DNA from: an uncultured Neomegalonema sp.
GTDB taxonomy: Bacteria; Pseudomonadota; Alphaproteobacteria; Rhodobacterales; Rhodobacteraceae
Reading direction: 5' to 3'
DNA: 49,778 bases
NCBI GenBank assembly: GCA_937928005.1
Contig: CALFVD010000078.1
Coordinates: 1 to 49,778, forward strand
The position numbers and the translations under genes were made by a program. Positions 1 through 7,833 of this stretch are shown here, in pieces. Numbering within the stretch: the stretch's first letter is position 1; each line of letters starts with the position of its first letter. The notes under the pieces were generated by a model. It made no database searches. It had not been told where the DNA came from and worked only from the letters and a program-made list of their open reading frames with translations.

Positions 1-217
1 ATAAATAATCCCAGATTACTTCTCCATTAGCAGCCAATTCATAGTTTCTTTGAGCTATGTAAATATCTTTACCAGGTATGCTTTCATTATCATCGTCCCA
101 ATAAACTATGTCTCCTTCTTCCGTAAATCGATACCTAGATCTTTTTAATATTCCTGCTGATTCTTCGTTCATTGTTTGGAAAATAGCGTCGACGTGATCT
201 TCTTTATAATCATACAT
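1..217 (-). CDS. AT-rich partial gene of unknown function, running off the left edge
   Basis: An open frame on the minus strand starts at an ATG at 217 and stays open to position 1 (72 codons). The product is acidic and rich in Asp, Glu, Tyr and Asn (it begins MYDYKEDHVDAIF); I do not recognise a family. Codons such as AGA, ATA and TTA and the low GC are unlike the rest of the window. No Shine-Dalgarno sequence precedes the ATG, and the frame continues upstream through the junction near 221-228, so the true start may be missing. It could be a phage, plasmid or other-organism gene joined here by recombination, or by a cloning or assembly chimera. That it codes is plausible from base composition and the open frame, but not certain. 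Confidence 0.5.
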   Translation of the reverse strand, partial: MYDYKEDHVDAIFQTMNEESAGILKRSRYRFTEEGDIVYWDDDNESIPGKDIYIAQRNYELAANGEVIWDYL

Positions 218-224
218 ATACAAG

Positions 225-2453
225 GATCGCCTGGCAAAGGGCGAGGCCGCGCTGGCCCGTGTGGATATCTCCACCGGCGAAATCGCGGTTGCCGCCGTCA
301 GTCATCTCGGCACCGATCTGGCGCGCCTGTCACCGTCGGAGATCCTCGTCAGCGACCGCGCCTATGAAGGCTGGATCGCCAATGCCGATGACACCCTGCC
401 GATGCTCGAATCCGCCGCCCGCGTCACCCCATTGGGCACCGCCAGCTTCGACAGCACCAGTGCCGAAAAACGCCTGCGCGACCTCTACAAGGTCCGCTCG
501 CTCGATGGTTTTGGTGCCTTCACCCGCGCGCAACTCAGCGCATTGGGCGCATTGGTCGATTACATCGCCATCACACAGGTCGGCGCAGCCCCTCACCTTT
601 CGCCCCCGCGCGTGGAGGCCAGCGGCGACGCCATGCGCATCGACGCCGCCACCCGTCGCAACCTCGAGCTTGTCACGGGGCCGGAGGGCACGCGCAAAGG
701 TTCGCTCCTCGCCACCACTGACCGCACCGTTACAGGCGGCGGCGCGCGCCTGCTCGCCGCCCGCCTCGCCGCCCCGCTAACCGACCCCGCCCGCATCCAC
801 GCCCGCCTCGATGCGCTCGCCCTCTTCCGCGATGACAGCGCGTTGACCGAAGACATTCGCGCCATGCTGAAGGCCGCACCCGATATCGCCCGCGCCCTCT
901 CCCGCCTATCGCTGAGCCGGGGCGGTCCCCGTGATCTGGCGGCCCTACGCGATGGGCTAGACGCCGCCACCGCCATCGCCACCCGCCTCGAAGCCCTGAT
1001 GGACCCGCCCGAACAGGTTGCCCGCGCCGAGACGATGCTCACCGGCCATGACGCGCTCACCGAAACCCTGCGCGCCGCTCTCACCGCTGAGCCGCCCCTC
1101 CTTGCCCGCGACGGCAACTTCATCGCCGAAGGCCACGATACGGCGCTAGACGCCGCCCGTTCTTTGCGCGATGACAGCCGCCTCGTCATCCGCGACCTCG
1201 AATCCCGCCTCAAATCCGAGACGGGCATCACCCCGTTGAAGGTAAAATTCAACAACGTCCTCGGCTATTTCATCGAGACGCCCACCGCCCCCGGCGAAGC
1301 CCTCGCCAAAGACCCCGCCTTCATCCATCGGCAAACCATGGCCAGCGCCATGCGCTTCACCACGCCCGAACTTGCCGATCTCGATACCCGCATCGCCCAG
1401 GCCGCCAGCGAGGCCACCACCCGCGAACTCGCCCTGTTCGAGACGTTACGCGAAACCGCCCTCGCCAGCGCCGACGCCATCGCGCGCACCGCCCAAGCCC
1501 TCGCCATGCTCGACGCCACCGCCGCGCTAGGCGACCTCGCCGCCGCCCAAGGCTGGACCCGCCCGAAGATCGACGCCTCGGACGCCTTCCATATCGAGGC
1601 AGGCCGCCACCCCGTTGTCGAGGCCGCGTTGACCGCCGCCAACGAGACCTTTGTGGCCAATGATTGCAATCTCGGCGAGGATCGCCTCTGGATGCTGACC
1701 GGTCCCAACATGGCCGGTAAATCCACCTTCCTGCGCCAGAATGCCCTGATCGCCATCCTCGCCCAATGCGGCAGCTTCGTCCCCGCCACATCAGCCCATA
1801 TCGGCGCGCTCGATGCCCTCTACAGCCGCGTGGGTGCCTCCGACGACCTCGCCCGTGGCCACTCCACCTTCATGGTCGAGATGGTCGAGACGGCCACGAT
1901 CCTCAACCAATCTACCGCCCGCTCGCTGGTGATCTTGGATGAAATCGGGCGCGGCACAGCCACCTTCGACGGCCTGTCCATCGCTTGGGCCGTCCTCGAA
2001 CACCTGCATGATGTCAATGGCTGTCGCGGTCTCTTCGCCACCCATTACCATGAGTTGACAGAACTCGCCGCCCGTTTGAGCCACGCCCGCAACGCCGCCA
2101 TGAAGGTTGCCGAATGGGAAGGCGATATCGTCTTTCTCCATGAGGTCGAACCCGGCGCCGCCACCCGCTCCTACGGCGTTCAGGTCGCCAAGAAAGCGGG
2201 GCTGCCCCCGGCGGTCATCGCCCGCGCGCGTGACGTGTTGGGGCGGCTGGAAAAAGGCGATGCCAAGGGCGGCGAAGCCCGCATCCGCGCCATCGTCGAT
2301 GACCTCCCCCTCTTCGCCGCCATCGCACAGGAACCGCCCGACGCGCCGACCGATGCCGTGAGGGAAACGCTAGGATCGCTCGACCCCGACGCCCTATCCC
2401 CCCGCGAAGCGCATGAGGCATTGTACCGGCTCAAAGGATTGCTCGACCGATAA
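225..2453 (+). CDS. mutS: DNA mismatch repair protein MutS, 5'-truncated
   Basis: This is the mismatch-sensing ATPase of methyl-independent or methyl-directed repair. Sequence recognisable as MutS begins at the GATC at 225, in frame with the stop at 2451-2453, giving about 742 residues; family members are near 870-890. The missing part is domain I, which carries the Phe-X-Glu mismatch-binding motif, so this copy cannot work as it stands. Present are the connector, the lever and clamp domains, the Walker A motif GPNMAGKST (nt 1701-1727), the Walker B region VILDEIGRGTATFDG (near 1930-1970), and a tail motif DDLPLF (2298-2315) that resembles a beta-clamp binding site. The GTG at 261 is only the first possible start inside the remaining piece, not the real one. 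The gene converges on the permease gene with a 7-bp gap. Confidence 0.93.
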   Translation, partial: DRLAKGEAALARVDISTGEIAVAAVSHLGTDLARLSPSEILVSDRAYEGWIANADDTLPMLESAARVTPLGTASFDSTSAEKRLRDLYKVRSLDGFGAFTRAQLSALGALVDYIAITQVGAAPHLSPPRVEASGDAMRIDAATRRNLELVTGPEGTRKGSLLATTDRTVTGGGARLLAARLAAPLTDPARIHARLDALALFRDDSALTEDIRAMLKAAPDIARALSRLSLSRGGPRDLAALRDGLDAATAIATRLEALMDPPEQVARAETMLTGHDALTETLRAALTAEPPLLARDGNFIAEGHDTALDAARSLRDDSRLVIRDLESRLKSETGITPLKVKFNNVLGYFIETPTAPGEALAKDPAFIHRQTMASAMRFTTPELADLDTRIAQAASEATTRELALFETLRETALASADAIARTAQALAMLDATAALGDLAAAQGWTRPKIDASDAFHIEAGRHPVVEAALTAANETFVANDCNLGEDRLWMLTGPNMAGKSTFLRQNALIAILAQCGSFVPATSAHIGALDALYSRVGASDDLARGHSTFMVEMVETATILNQSTARSLVILDEIGRGTATFDGLSIAWAVLEHLHDVNGCRGLFATHYHELTELAARLSHARNAAMKVAEWEGDIVFLHEVEPGAATRSYGVQVAKKAGLPPAVIARARDVLGRLEKGDAKGGEARIRAIVDDLPLFAAIAQEPPDAPTDAVRETLGSLDPDALSPREAHEALYRLKGLLDR

Positions 2454-2460
2454 GCCACGC

Positions 2461-4320
2461 TCAGAAGATCAGATTTATCATCCCCAGCGAGACGAACAGG
2501 AACAACACGGTCATAATCCCCCCCGCCCGCATGAAGTCGACCACCCGATAGCCCCCCGGCCCCATGATGAGCGCGTTCACTTGATGCGTCGGGATCAGGA
2601 AGGAATTGGAGGTCGATATCGCCACGGTCAGCGCGAACAGCGCCGGATCACCTCCCGCACCAAGCGCGATATTGACGGCCAGCGGCACCAGCAGCACCGT
2701 CGCCCCCACATTCGACATGATCAGCGTGAAGACCGTGGACAGTACCGCCACCATCGCCTGAATAACCCATATCGGCATCCCGTCCAGCACGTCCAGCGCA
2801 TGTGCCGCGATCCATTCGGCGGTCCCCGTCGACTGCACCGCCTGCCCCAGCGGGATCAGGCTGGCGAGCAGGAAGACAGTGTTCCAGCCCACCGCCCCAT
2901 AGGCTTCCTCAATCGACAAGACCCGGCTAACGATCATCCCGACCGCCCCGACCAACAGGCATAGCGACAGGCGCATATCGGTAAACAGGATCAGGCTCAG
3001 CGCAATCAGAAAGAACGCCAGCGCCCACCCGACCTTCTGGGGCCGCAATTCTTCGCGTGGGTAATCCGATGTCACGACTACGAAATCGGGGTTTTTCTCC
3101 AATCGCGTCAGCGCGCTCCAAGTGGTGTGACAAACCAGCAAGTCGCCGGGCTTATAGGGGGTGCGCCCGATCTGCTCACGATCCATCGTCTGCACCTCGC
3201 CCCCGCGATAGATGACCAGCGGCGATAGGCCGATGGCCTTGCGGATGACGATCTCACGTCCGGTCTTGCCGATAATGCTTGAATCCGGCGGGATCACCAC
3301 TTCCGCAATCCCGGCCTTATCCGCCCCTAATGTCTCGCTGAATTGCTGAAGCTCTGAGGATTCGGTCAAGTCATGCTCGTCAAGAAACCGGTCAAGCGCA
3401 TGGGCTTCGGCGATAACGGCCAGCCGCGCAGGGGCGGCGATCTTCAGGTGCCGAACCGGCGCGATGAATGTATTGCCTTGAAACAGAGTAGCGATGATCT
3501 GGATGCCGTAACGCTGTTCGAGTTCATCAATGGTCTGGCCCGAAATCGCGCTGCCTTCTGGGACGAAAACCTCGTGAATTTCACCCCTAAGCCCATAGGT
3601 CCGGCTCAGGTAGTCGAGCATCGTGCGGCCCTTACTGCCATTATCCGCCGACCCCGACGGCAAGACAAGGCGCCCGAAGATCACGAAATAAAGGATACCC
3701 GTCGCAATCAGTGCAAGGCCCACCGGTGTCACCGAGAGCAGCCCGAACGGCTGCATCTGTCGGTCGGGTGGTAGCGATACGTTGATGCTGACCAGCAGGT
3801 CATTCAACAGGATCAGCGGCGACGACCCCACCATCGTCATCGTGCCACCCAATATCGCACAGAACCCCATCGGCATCAGCAGCCGTGACATTGGTAGGCC
3901 CGTCCGCGCCGATATTCGGCTAACCACCGGTAGGAACAGCGCCGCCGCACCCACATTCTGCATAAAACTCGAAATCACGCCCACGGTCGCCGAGATTAAC
4001 GAAACGATCCGCGATTCCGTCGAGCCGCCCGTGCGCGTGATCCATGACGCGACGACCGACATCACACCCGTCCTGTCCAAACCAGCGCCGACGATCATCA
4101 CCGCGATAATCGACATCACCGCATTACTCGCAAAGCCATCGAAGAGGTGATGAACATCAACGAGATTCTCTAATCCCGGCAGATAGGAGAGACAGCCCAG
4201 CAGGACCATAATCAGAATAGCAGCAAGATCGACGCGGACGATTTCCGAGACGAAGAGAGCCATAGTGAGGCCGAGTATGGCGAGCACGACGGACATCTCG
4301 TACGTCAGAACGATTTCCAC
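2461..4320 (-). CDS. SLC13/DASS-type permease with internal TrkA-C (RCK-C) domains
   Basis: A polytopic inner-membrane protein of about 619 residues. Hydrophobic blocks at the N-terminus (from VVLAILGLTMALF) and in the C-terminal third flank a soluble central part, about residues 200-420, with two TrkA-C-like segments (for example EVFVPEGSAISGQTIDEL and EVVIPPDSSIIGKTGREI). The end carries the family motif STSNSFLIPTHQVN. Relatives import divalent anions such as dicarboxylates or sulfate, using sodium; the substrate here cannot be read from sequence. A GTG at 4320 is chosen because GGGAGG lies 4 bases upstream; a TTG at 4341 and an ATG at 4296 are alternatives. It lies near the hydantoin locus but is separated by a gene on the other strand, so any link is speculative. 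Confidence 0.85.
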   Translation of the reverse strand: MEIVLTYEMSVVLAILGLTMALFVSEIVRVDLAAILIMVLLGCLSYLPGLENLVDVHHLFDGFASNAVMSIIAVMIVGAGLDRTGVMSVVASWITRTGGSTESRIVSLISATVGVISSFMQNVGAAALFLPVVSRISARTGLPMSRLLMPMGFCAILGGTMTMVGSSPLILLNDLLVSINVSLPPDRQMQPFGLLSVTPVGLALIATGILYFVIFGRLVLPSGSADNGSKGRTMLDYLSRTYGLRGEIHEVFVPEGSAISGQTIDELEQRYGIQIIATLFQGNTFIAPVRHLKIAAPARLAVIAEAHALDRFLDEHDLTESSELQQFSETLGADKAGIAEVVIPPDSSIIGKTGREIVIRKAIGLSPLVIYRGGEVQTMDREQIGRTPYKPGDLLVCHTTWSALTRLEKNPDFVVVTSDYPREELRPQKVGWALAFFLIALSLILFTDMRLSLCLLVGAVGMIVSRVLSIEEAYGAVGWNTVFLLASLIPLGQAVQSTGTAEWIAAHALDVLDGMPIWVIQAMVAVLSTVFTLIMSNVGATVLLVPLAVNIALGAGGDPALFALTVAISTSNSFLIPTHQVNALIMGPGGYRVVDFMRAGGIMTVLFLFVSLGMINLIF

Positions 4321-4482
4321 GATGCCTCCCTTGTCGCCCAAGCCGGGACCGCAGGATTTTCCTTTCGCGGCACGGTTCGTCGAAGCGTAAACGCCAGAAC
4401 GAAGAAAGCAATGATTACGTCACAGATACGAATGGCCCGGAACATGCTTGGGATGAAGAGTAAAGTTACTCTGAGGTTCATC

Positions 4483-4821
4483 ATGTCTGAATTTATCGCC
4501 TGCCTGTCCGATCCCGCCTGCCCCGGTCGTATTGAGTTGATCGCCTCTCGCCATGATCCCCGCCTTGAAGCGGGCGAGGGCTTTGCCATGCTACGCGAAC
4601 GCGGCTGGCCAACCATCGAATGGACGCTGAAGGTCGCTGACCGTAACGCCACCATATCGGCGCTATCACAGGCGTTAAGCCATGCCCATTGCGGTAACGG
4701 GTATTACACCTGTCACCCAATGGATGCACGGGGCAAGGCCATCGCGCTCACCACCCAGCGCCCGGCACCAAAGCCCGTCGGTCTGCTCACCCGTCTGGGG
4801 TTACGCCGCCGCGTCGCCTGA
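4483..4821 (+). CDS. Hypothetical protein, 112 residues
   Basis: A short soluble protein with no signal peptide or membrane segment (begins MSEFIACLSDPACPGRIEL). The start at 4483 is favoured by CTGAGG about 8 bases upstream; an earlier ATG at 4411 would add 24 basic residues that look like non-coding sequence. Base composition and codon use match the neighbours. Two cysteines lie in the first 15 residues and the C-terminus is basic (TRLGLRRRVA). I do not recognise a family. It is divergent from the permease gene and converges with the Lin0512 gene (6-bp gap). Confidence 0.65.
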   Translation: MSEFIACLSDPACPGRIELIASRHDPRLEAGEGFAMLRERGWPTIEWTLKVADRNATISALSQALSHAHCGNGYYTCHPMDARGKAIALTTQRPAPKPVGLLTRLGLRRRVA

Positions 4822-4827
4822 ACCGGA

Positions 4828-5190
4828 TCAGGCTTTGGATAGCACCCACTTGCCGATCAGCACCGGCAAGAACGCCTCCACCGCCGCCGTGACGACGATC
4901 ATTGGGTCGTCGTCACCGCCGAGGGATAGCCCGCCTTCAACCGCCGATACCTCGGCCCGTCCACGCGGCATATGCGCCGTGATCCGGGCGATATCGACCG
5001 CTGCGGGATCATGGGTGCCGATGGTGACTTTCACCCGCATCTGCGAATGATCCATCCCGATAGACCCAAAGATCGGTAGCGACGAGCGCCGCATCGCATC
5101 ATCCACCGCGCGGATCGCGGCCTTGGTCACATCACCGCCATGCAGGTCGGTGCCCATGCCCATCTCGATAATAATTCTTTGTTCGGTCAT
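4828..5190 (-). CDS. Lin0512-family protein, copy 1
   Basis: A 120-residue protein with the family opening: a beta strand, then GMGTDLHGGDVTKAAIRAV, then a MRVKVTIGTHDP segment and a glycine-rich GGLSLGGDDDP. The Lin0512 family is conserved but has no established biochemical role that I know of. The start overlaps the stop of the second copy by ATGA (5187-5190), so the two are translationally coupled. Copies 1 and 2 are clear paralogues (shared GMG/GIGT, DxT, AxRAV and D-V-TIG positions), which suggests a hetero-oligomer. The operon begins with the racemase-like gene, tying the pair to the hydantoin locus. The function is unknown; the family call rests on recalled motif similarity. Confidence 0.78.
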   Translation of the reverse strand: MTEQRIIIEMGMGTDLHGGDVTKAAIRAVDDAMRRSSLPIFGSIGMDHSQMRVKVTIGTHDPAAVDIARITAHMPRGRAEVSAVEGGLSLGGDDDPMIVVTAAVEAFLPVLIGKWVLSKA

Positions 5191-5534
5191 GCGGCTGGTT
5201 CCATATCAAAGCTAACGGTGATGGCTGCATTCGCGATAACCGTCGGCTGCCCACCGTCACTACGGGGCACGTCCAGCCCCCCGCGCGTTGTGATAATATT
5301 CGGCTGGCCATAGGGGAATAATGCGGCGACAGCCTCCGTATCCACCGCCGCCGGATCGGCCACCCCAATGGTCACATCGAGGATCATCGCCTCCTTCGGA
5401 AACCCGAATAATTCGGCCACATTGATCGAATTGCGCCACAGCGCATCACGCACGGCCCGACACGCGGCTTCGGTATAATCGCGCCGCCGCAGCGACGTGC
5501 CGATACCGAATTCAACCAGCATTTTCTTTTTCAT
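5187..5534 (-). CDS. Lin0512-family protein, copy 2
   Basis: A 115-residue paralogue of the following gene. It opens KMLVEFGIGTSLRRRDYTEAA, so the HGGDVTK segment of copy 1 is replaced by RRRDYTE: the His and Lys of that segment are lost here. The later part (LDVTIGVADPAAVDTEAV, then TRGGLDVP) aligns with copy 1. It overlaps the racemase-like gene by ATGA at 5531-5534 and copy 1 by ATGA at 5187-5190. The loss of polar residues in only one copy fits a catalytic plus structural subunit pair, which is an inference. No signal peptide is present, so it is probably cytoplasmic. Confidence 0.75.
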   Translation of the reverse strand: MKKKMLVEFGIGTSLRRRDYTEAACRAVRDALWRNSINVAELFGFPKEAMILDVTIGVADPAAVDTEAVAALFPYGQPNIITTRGGLDVPRSDGGQPTVIANAAITVSFDMEPAA

Positions 5535-6274
5535 GTCGCCATTCCATTGATGAGGCTAAGGGGCAAATCGGGCGAGGCCGGATAAGCGGCGCGGCTATGG
5601 CTCAGGCCCAGCCCCAGCGCCGCTTCGGCCAGCTTATAGGTCAACGGCCCCGGATTGATGACCGGCACGGACAATGCTTTGGCCAGCGCCGCATGGGCCT
5701 CATGCATCGTGGTTGAGCCGAGCAAAATCGCCTGCGCCCCATCCTCCTCAATGCATCGCCGCGCCACCGCCTCCAATGCCGCAATCACATCCCCCGCTTT
5801 GTCGCCCAATAGCCCTTGATTATCCGGTTCATGGTCGATCCAGCGGATCGAGGCGCAATGGTCGGTCAAGCGCAGGTCGCGCAGCGTCTTGGTATACAGA
5901 TGCGTCCAATGCGGCCACATCGCCAATATCGAGAACCGATCCGCGAACATCAGCGCCGTCAGCATCGACGCCCGGCCCGGCCCGATCACCGGAATATCGA
6001 GGGCCGAGCGCAGCGCCGCGACGCCGCTATCGCTCATCGTGTCGATGCACACCGCATCGAACCCCCGCGCCTGCGCCGATAACCCCGCCTGCATCACGCC
6101 AAAATCCGCAAGGGCCATATCGGCGGCACTCACGTAATGCTTTGGCGCAACCCGTACACTTTCAAACTCAAAGGCAATGCCGGGGCCAAGCCGCACCCCC
6201 GATAGCTGTGCCCGGCGCAAGGCTCGGTTATCCTCGCTCATCGGGAAGGGCACGATGACAAGCACTTTGGGCAT
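5531..6274 (-). CDS. Asp/Glu/hydantoin racemase-superfamily protein lacking both usual cysteines
   Basis: A 247-residue protein of the Asp/Glu/hydantoin racemase superfamily. Typical hydantoin racemases interconvert D- and L-5-substituted hydantoins using two cysteines, one in a DAxVIACF-like segment and one in a VLGC segment. Here these read DAVCIDTMSDSG (Thr79 at the Cys position) and LLGSTTM (Ser187). A Cys76 lies three residues before Thr79. The rest of the fold is intact (PVIGPGRAS, PVINPGPLTYKL). Both changes together suggest a subfamily with another chemistry rather than a decayed gene. The start at 6274 is chosen because the longer frame to 6367 adds an unlikely leader. It is the first gene of a three-gene overlapping operon divergent from the hydantoinase genes. 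Confidence 0.8.
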   Translation of the reverse strand: MPKVLVIVPFPMSEDNRALRRAQLSGVRLGPGIAFEFESVRVAPKHYVSAADMALADFGVMQAGLSAQARGFDAVCIDTMSDSGVAALRSALDIPVIGPGRASMLTALMFADRFSILAMWPHWTHLYTKTLRDLRLTDHCASIRWIDHEPDNQGLLGDKAGDVIAALEAVARRCIEEDGAQAILLGSTTMHEAHAALAKALSVPVINPGPLTYKLAEAALGLGLSHSRAAYPASPDLPLSLINGMAT

Positions 6275-6397
6275 GGGCGAATCCTTGTTGTGCGGGCACC
6301 GTAAAGCTATTCCCCGCCCCCACGCCAGCCCCCCAATCACTAAAACCCCAAAACCCCCACCAACCACCCCACTTCATCTCATCCCTTTTCAAATCGT

Positions 6398-6440
6398 CAT
6401 ATTCAGTATTCTATGGAATATGTGACGTATTGCATAGAAT
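6398..6440. promoter_or_regulatory. Nested palindromes in the divergent promoter of the hydantoin locus
   Basis: Three inverted repeats overlap in an AT-rich patch between the divergent operons: TATTC-TATG-GAATA at 6407-6420; CATATTC (6398-6404) with GAATATG (6416-6422); and ATTCTATG (6408-6415) with CATAGAAT (6433-6440). This is the layout of an operator bound by a dimeric or tetrameric repressor such as a GntR- or IclR-family protein; no regulator gene is seen nearby. A start for the MmgE/PrpD gene at 6430 would lie inside it, which argues for a later start. Confidence 0.55.
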
Positions 6441-6495
6441 GGTTGAGAATACCGACTCGCTTGAGCGGATGGCTAGGTCATGCAACGCTGCATCC

Positions 6496-7824
6496 ATGAT
6501 CGACATTCTCGCCCGCTTTGCCGCCGAGACGCCCAGCGAGGACATCCCCGCCGCTGTCCGCGCGCGCGCCGCGCTGATCCTTGCCGACAGCATCGGGGCC
6601 ATCGTCGGCGGCATGGCCGAGCCAGAGGTCATCGCCTTCACCGCGCGGCTTGGAGCGGGCGATACCACCATTCCCGGCACTCCCCAGCGCGCCGCCCCCG
6701 CTCAGGCGGCCTTGCTGATGGGCACCGCCGGGACGTGGCTGGAAATGGACGAGGGCAACCAATTCGCCAAAGGCCACCCCGGAATGCACACCATCCCCGC
6801 GATGCTGGCCTTCCCCCCGGCGCAGGTCAGCGGCCCCGACTTCCTCGCCGCCCTCACCATCGGCTACGAGATCGGCGCACGGGTCGGCATCGCCTCGGCC
6901 CTCAACCCCGCCATGCACCCCCATGGCACATGGGGCACCCTCTGCGCGGCGGTCGCGGTTCAGCGCCTTGCCGGAGCCGATGCCCCCCGAATGCGCGAAG
7001 CCATCACCATCGCCTCGACCTTGGGCCTCGCCACCAGCCGCCGCACGATGCTGGAAGGCGGCACCGTCCGCAACCTCTTCGCCGGGGTCTCAAACCAGAT
7101 GGGCCTGACGGTGCATGACATGCTGGAGGCCGGATTTACCGGCTCGCAGGATGACCTCTCCCATGTCTACGGGCGCGTCGTCTCGGACCATTTCGACCCC
7201 ACCGCCATGACCGACGCCCTCGGCGAGCGATGGGAGGTATCGCGCAACTATTTCAAGCTCCACGCCTGCTGCCGCTACAACCACGCCGCCCTCGATGCGC
7301 TCGCCATGCTCGGCCCCCTCAATCCGGCGCAGGTCGCAAACGTGCATGTCGAGACCTATGGCCTCGCCGCCGAATTGTCCGACCCTGCCCCGCGCAACGT
7401 GCTGGCGGCGAAATTCTCCGTCCCCTTCGCCATCGCCACCACCCTCCTCAACCGCTCCAGCAAGGTCGGCAGCTTCACCCTTGATCAAGTACAACGCGAG
7501 GACATCCGCGCCCTAGCCGCCCGCGTCACCGTCACCGAAGACCCGGCGCTCAGCGCGATGCTACCAGACCACCGCCCCGCGCGCATCACCCTCACCATGC
7601 AAGACGGCACCACCGTCGAGGCAGTCACCGAAACCAATCGGGGCGACTGGGCCGATCCATACGGCGAAGGCGATATCCGCGAAAAATACGACAGCCTCAC
7701 AGCCCGCCGATGGCAGGACAGCGCCTCCGCCCACGTATGGGACGCAGCCATGACGTTAGACAATGCGGACACCCTCGCCAACCTACAAGATGCCATCACG
7801 GCGGCGAATCTGGCCATAGCATAG
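6496..7824 (+). CDS. MmgE/PrpD-family protein
   Basis: A 442-residue cytoplasmic protein of the family that includes 2-methylcitrate dehydratase PrpD and cis-aconitate decarboxylase. Family landmarks are LADSIGAIVGG near the N-terminus, EMDEGNQFAKGHPGMHTIPA, GYEIGARVG, HPHGTWGT, SNQMGLTVHDMLEAGFTG and the KLHACCRYNH segment. The last includes the conserved K-x-H-x-C-x-R region near the active site. The substrate is not predictable, and no methylcitrate-cycle gene is nearby. It heads a plus-strand operon with carbamoylase and hydantoinase genes (9 bp to the next gene), so it probably acts on a related intermediate or product. ATGs at 6430 and 6469 are also in frame; 6496 is chosen because the protein then starts at the family boundary, but the start is uncertain. 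Confidence 0.85.
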   Translation: MIDILARFAAETPSEDIPAAVRARAALILADSIGAIVGGMAEPEVIAFTARLGAGDTTIPGTPQRAAPAQAALLMGTAGTWLEMDEGNQFAKGHPGMHTIPAMLAFPPAQVSGPDFLAALTIGYEIGARVGIASALNPAMHPHGTWGTLCAAVAVQRLAGADAPRMREAITIASTLGLATSRRTMLEGGTVRNLFAGVSNQMGLTVHDMLEAGFTGSQDDLSHVYGRVVSDHFDPTAMTDALGERWEVSRNYFKLHACCRYNHAALDALAMLGPLNPAQVANVHVETYGLAAELSDPAPRNVLAAKFSVPFAIATTLLNRSSKVGSFTLDQVQREDIRALAARVTVTEDPALSAMLPDHRPARITLTMQDGTTVEAVTETNRGDWADPYGEGDIREKYDSLTARRWQDSASAHVWDAAMTLDNADTLANLQDAITAANLAIA

Positions 7825-7833
7825 GAGCCACCC

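Noticed and set aside
261-2453. mutS as a complete gene starting with the GTG at 261
   Set aside because: MutS-like sequence continues upstream to 225 in the same frame and the mismatch-binding domain is missing, so GTG 261 is not a natural start.
2461-4320. The SLC13-type permease as the hydantoin transporter
   Set aside because: It is separated by an opposite-strand gene, and no shared operon or regulatory site was seen; only proximity supports it.
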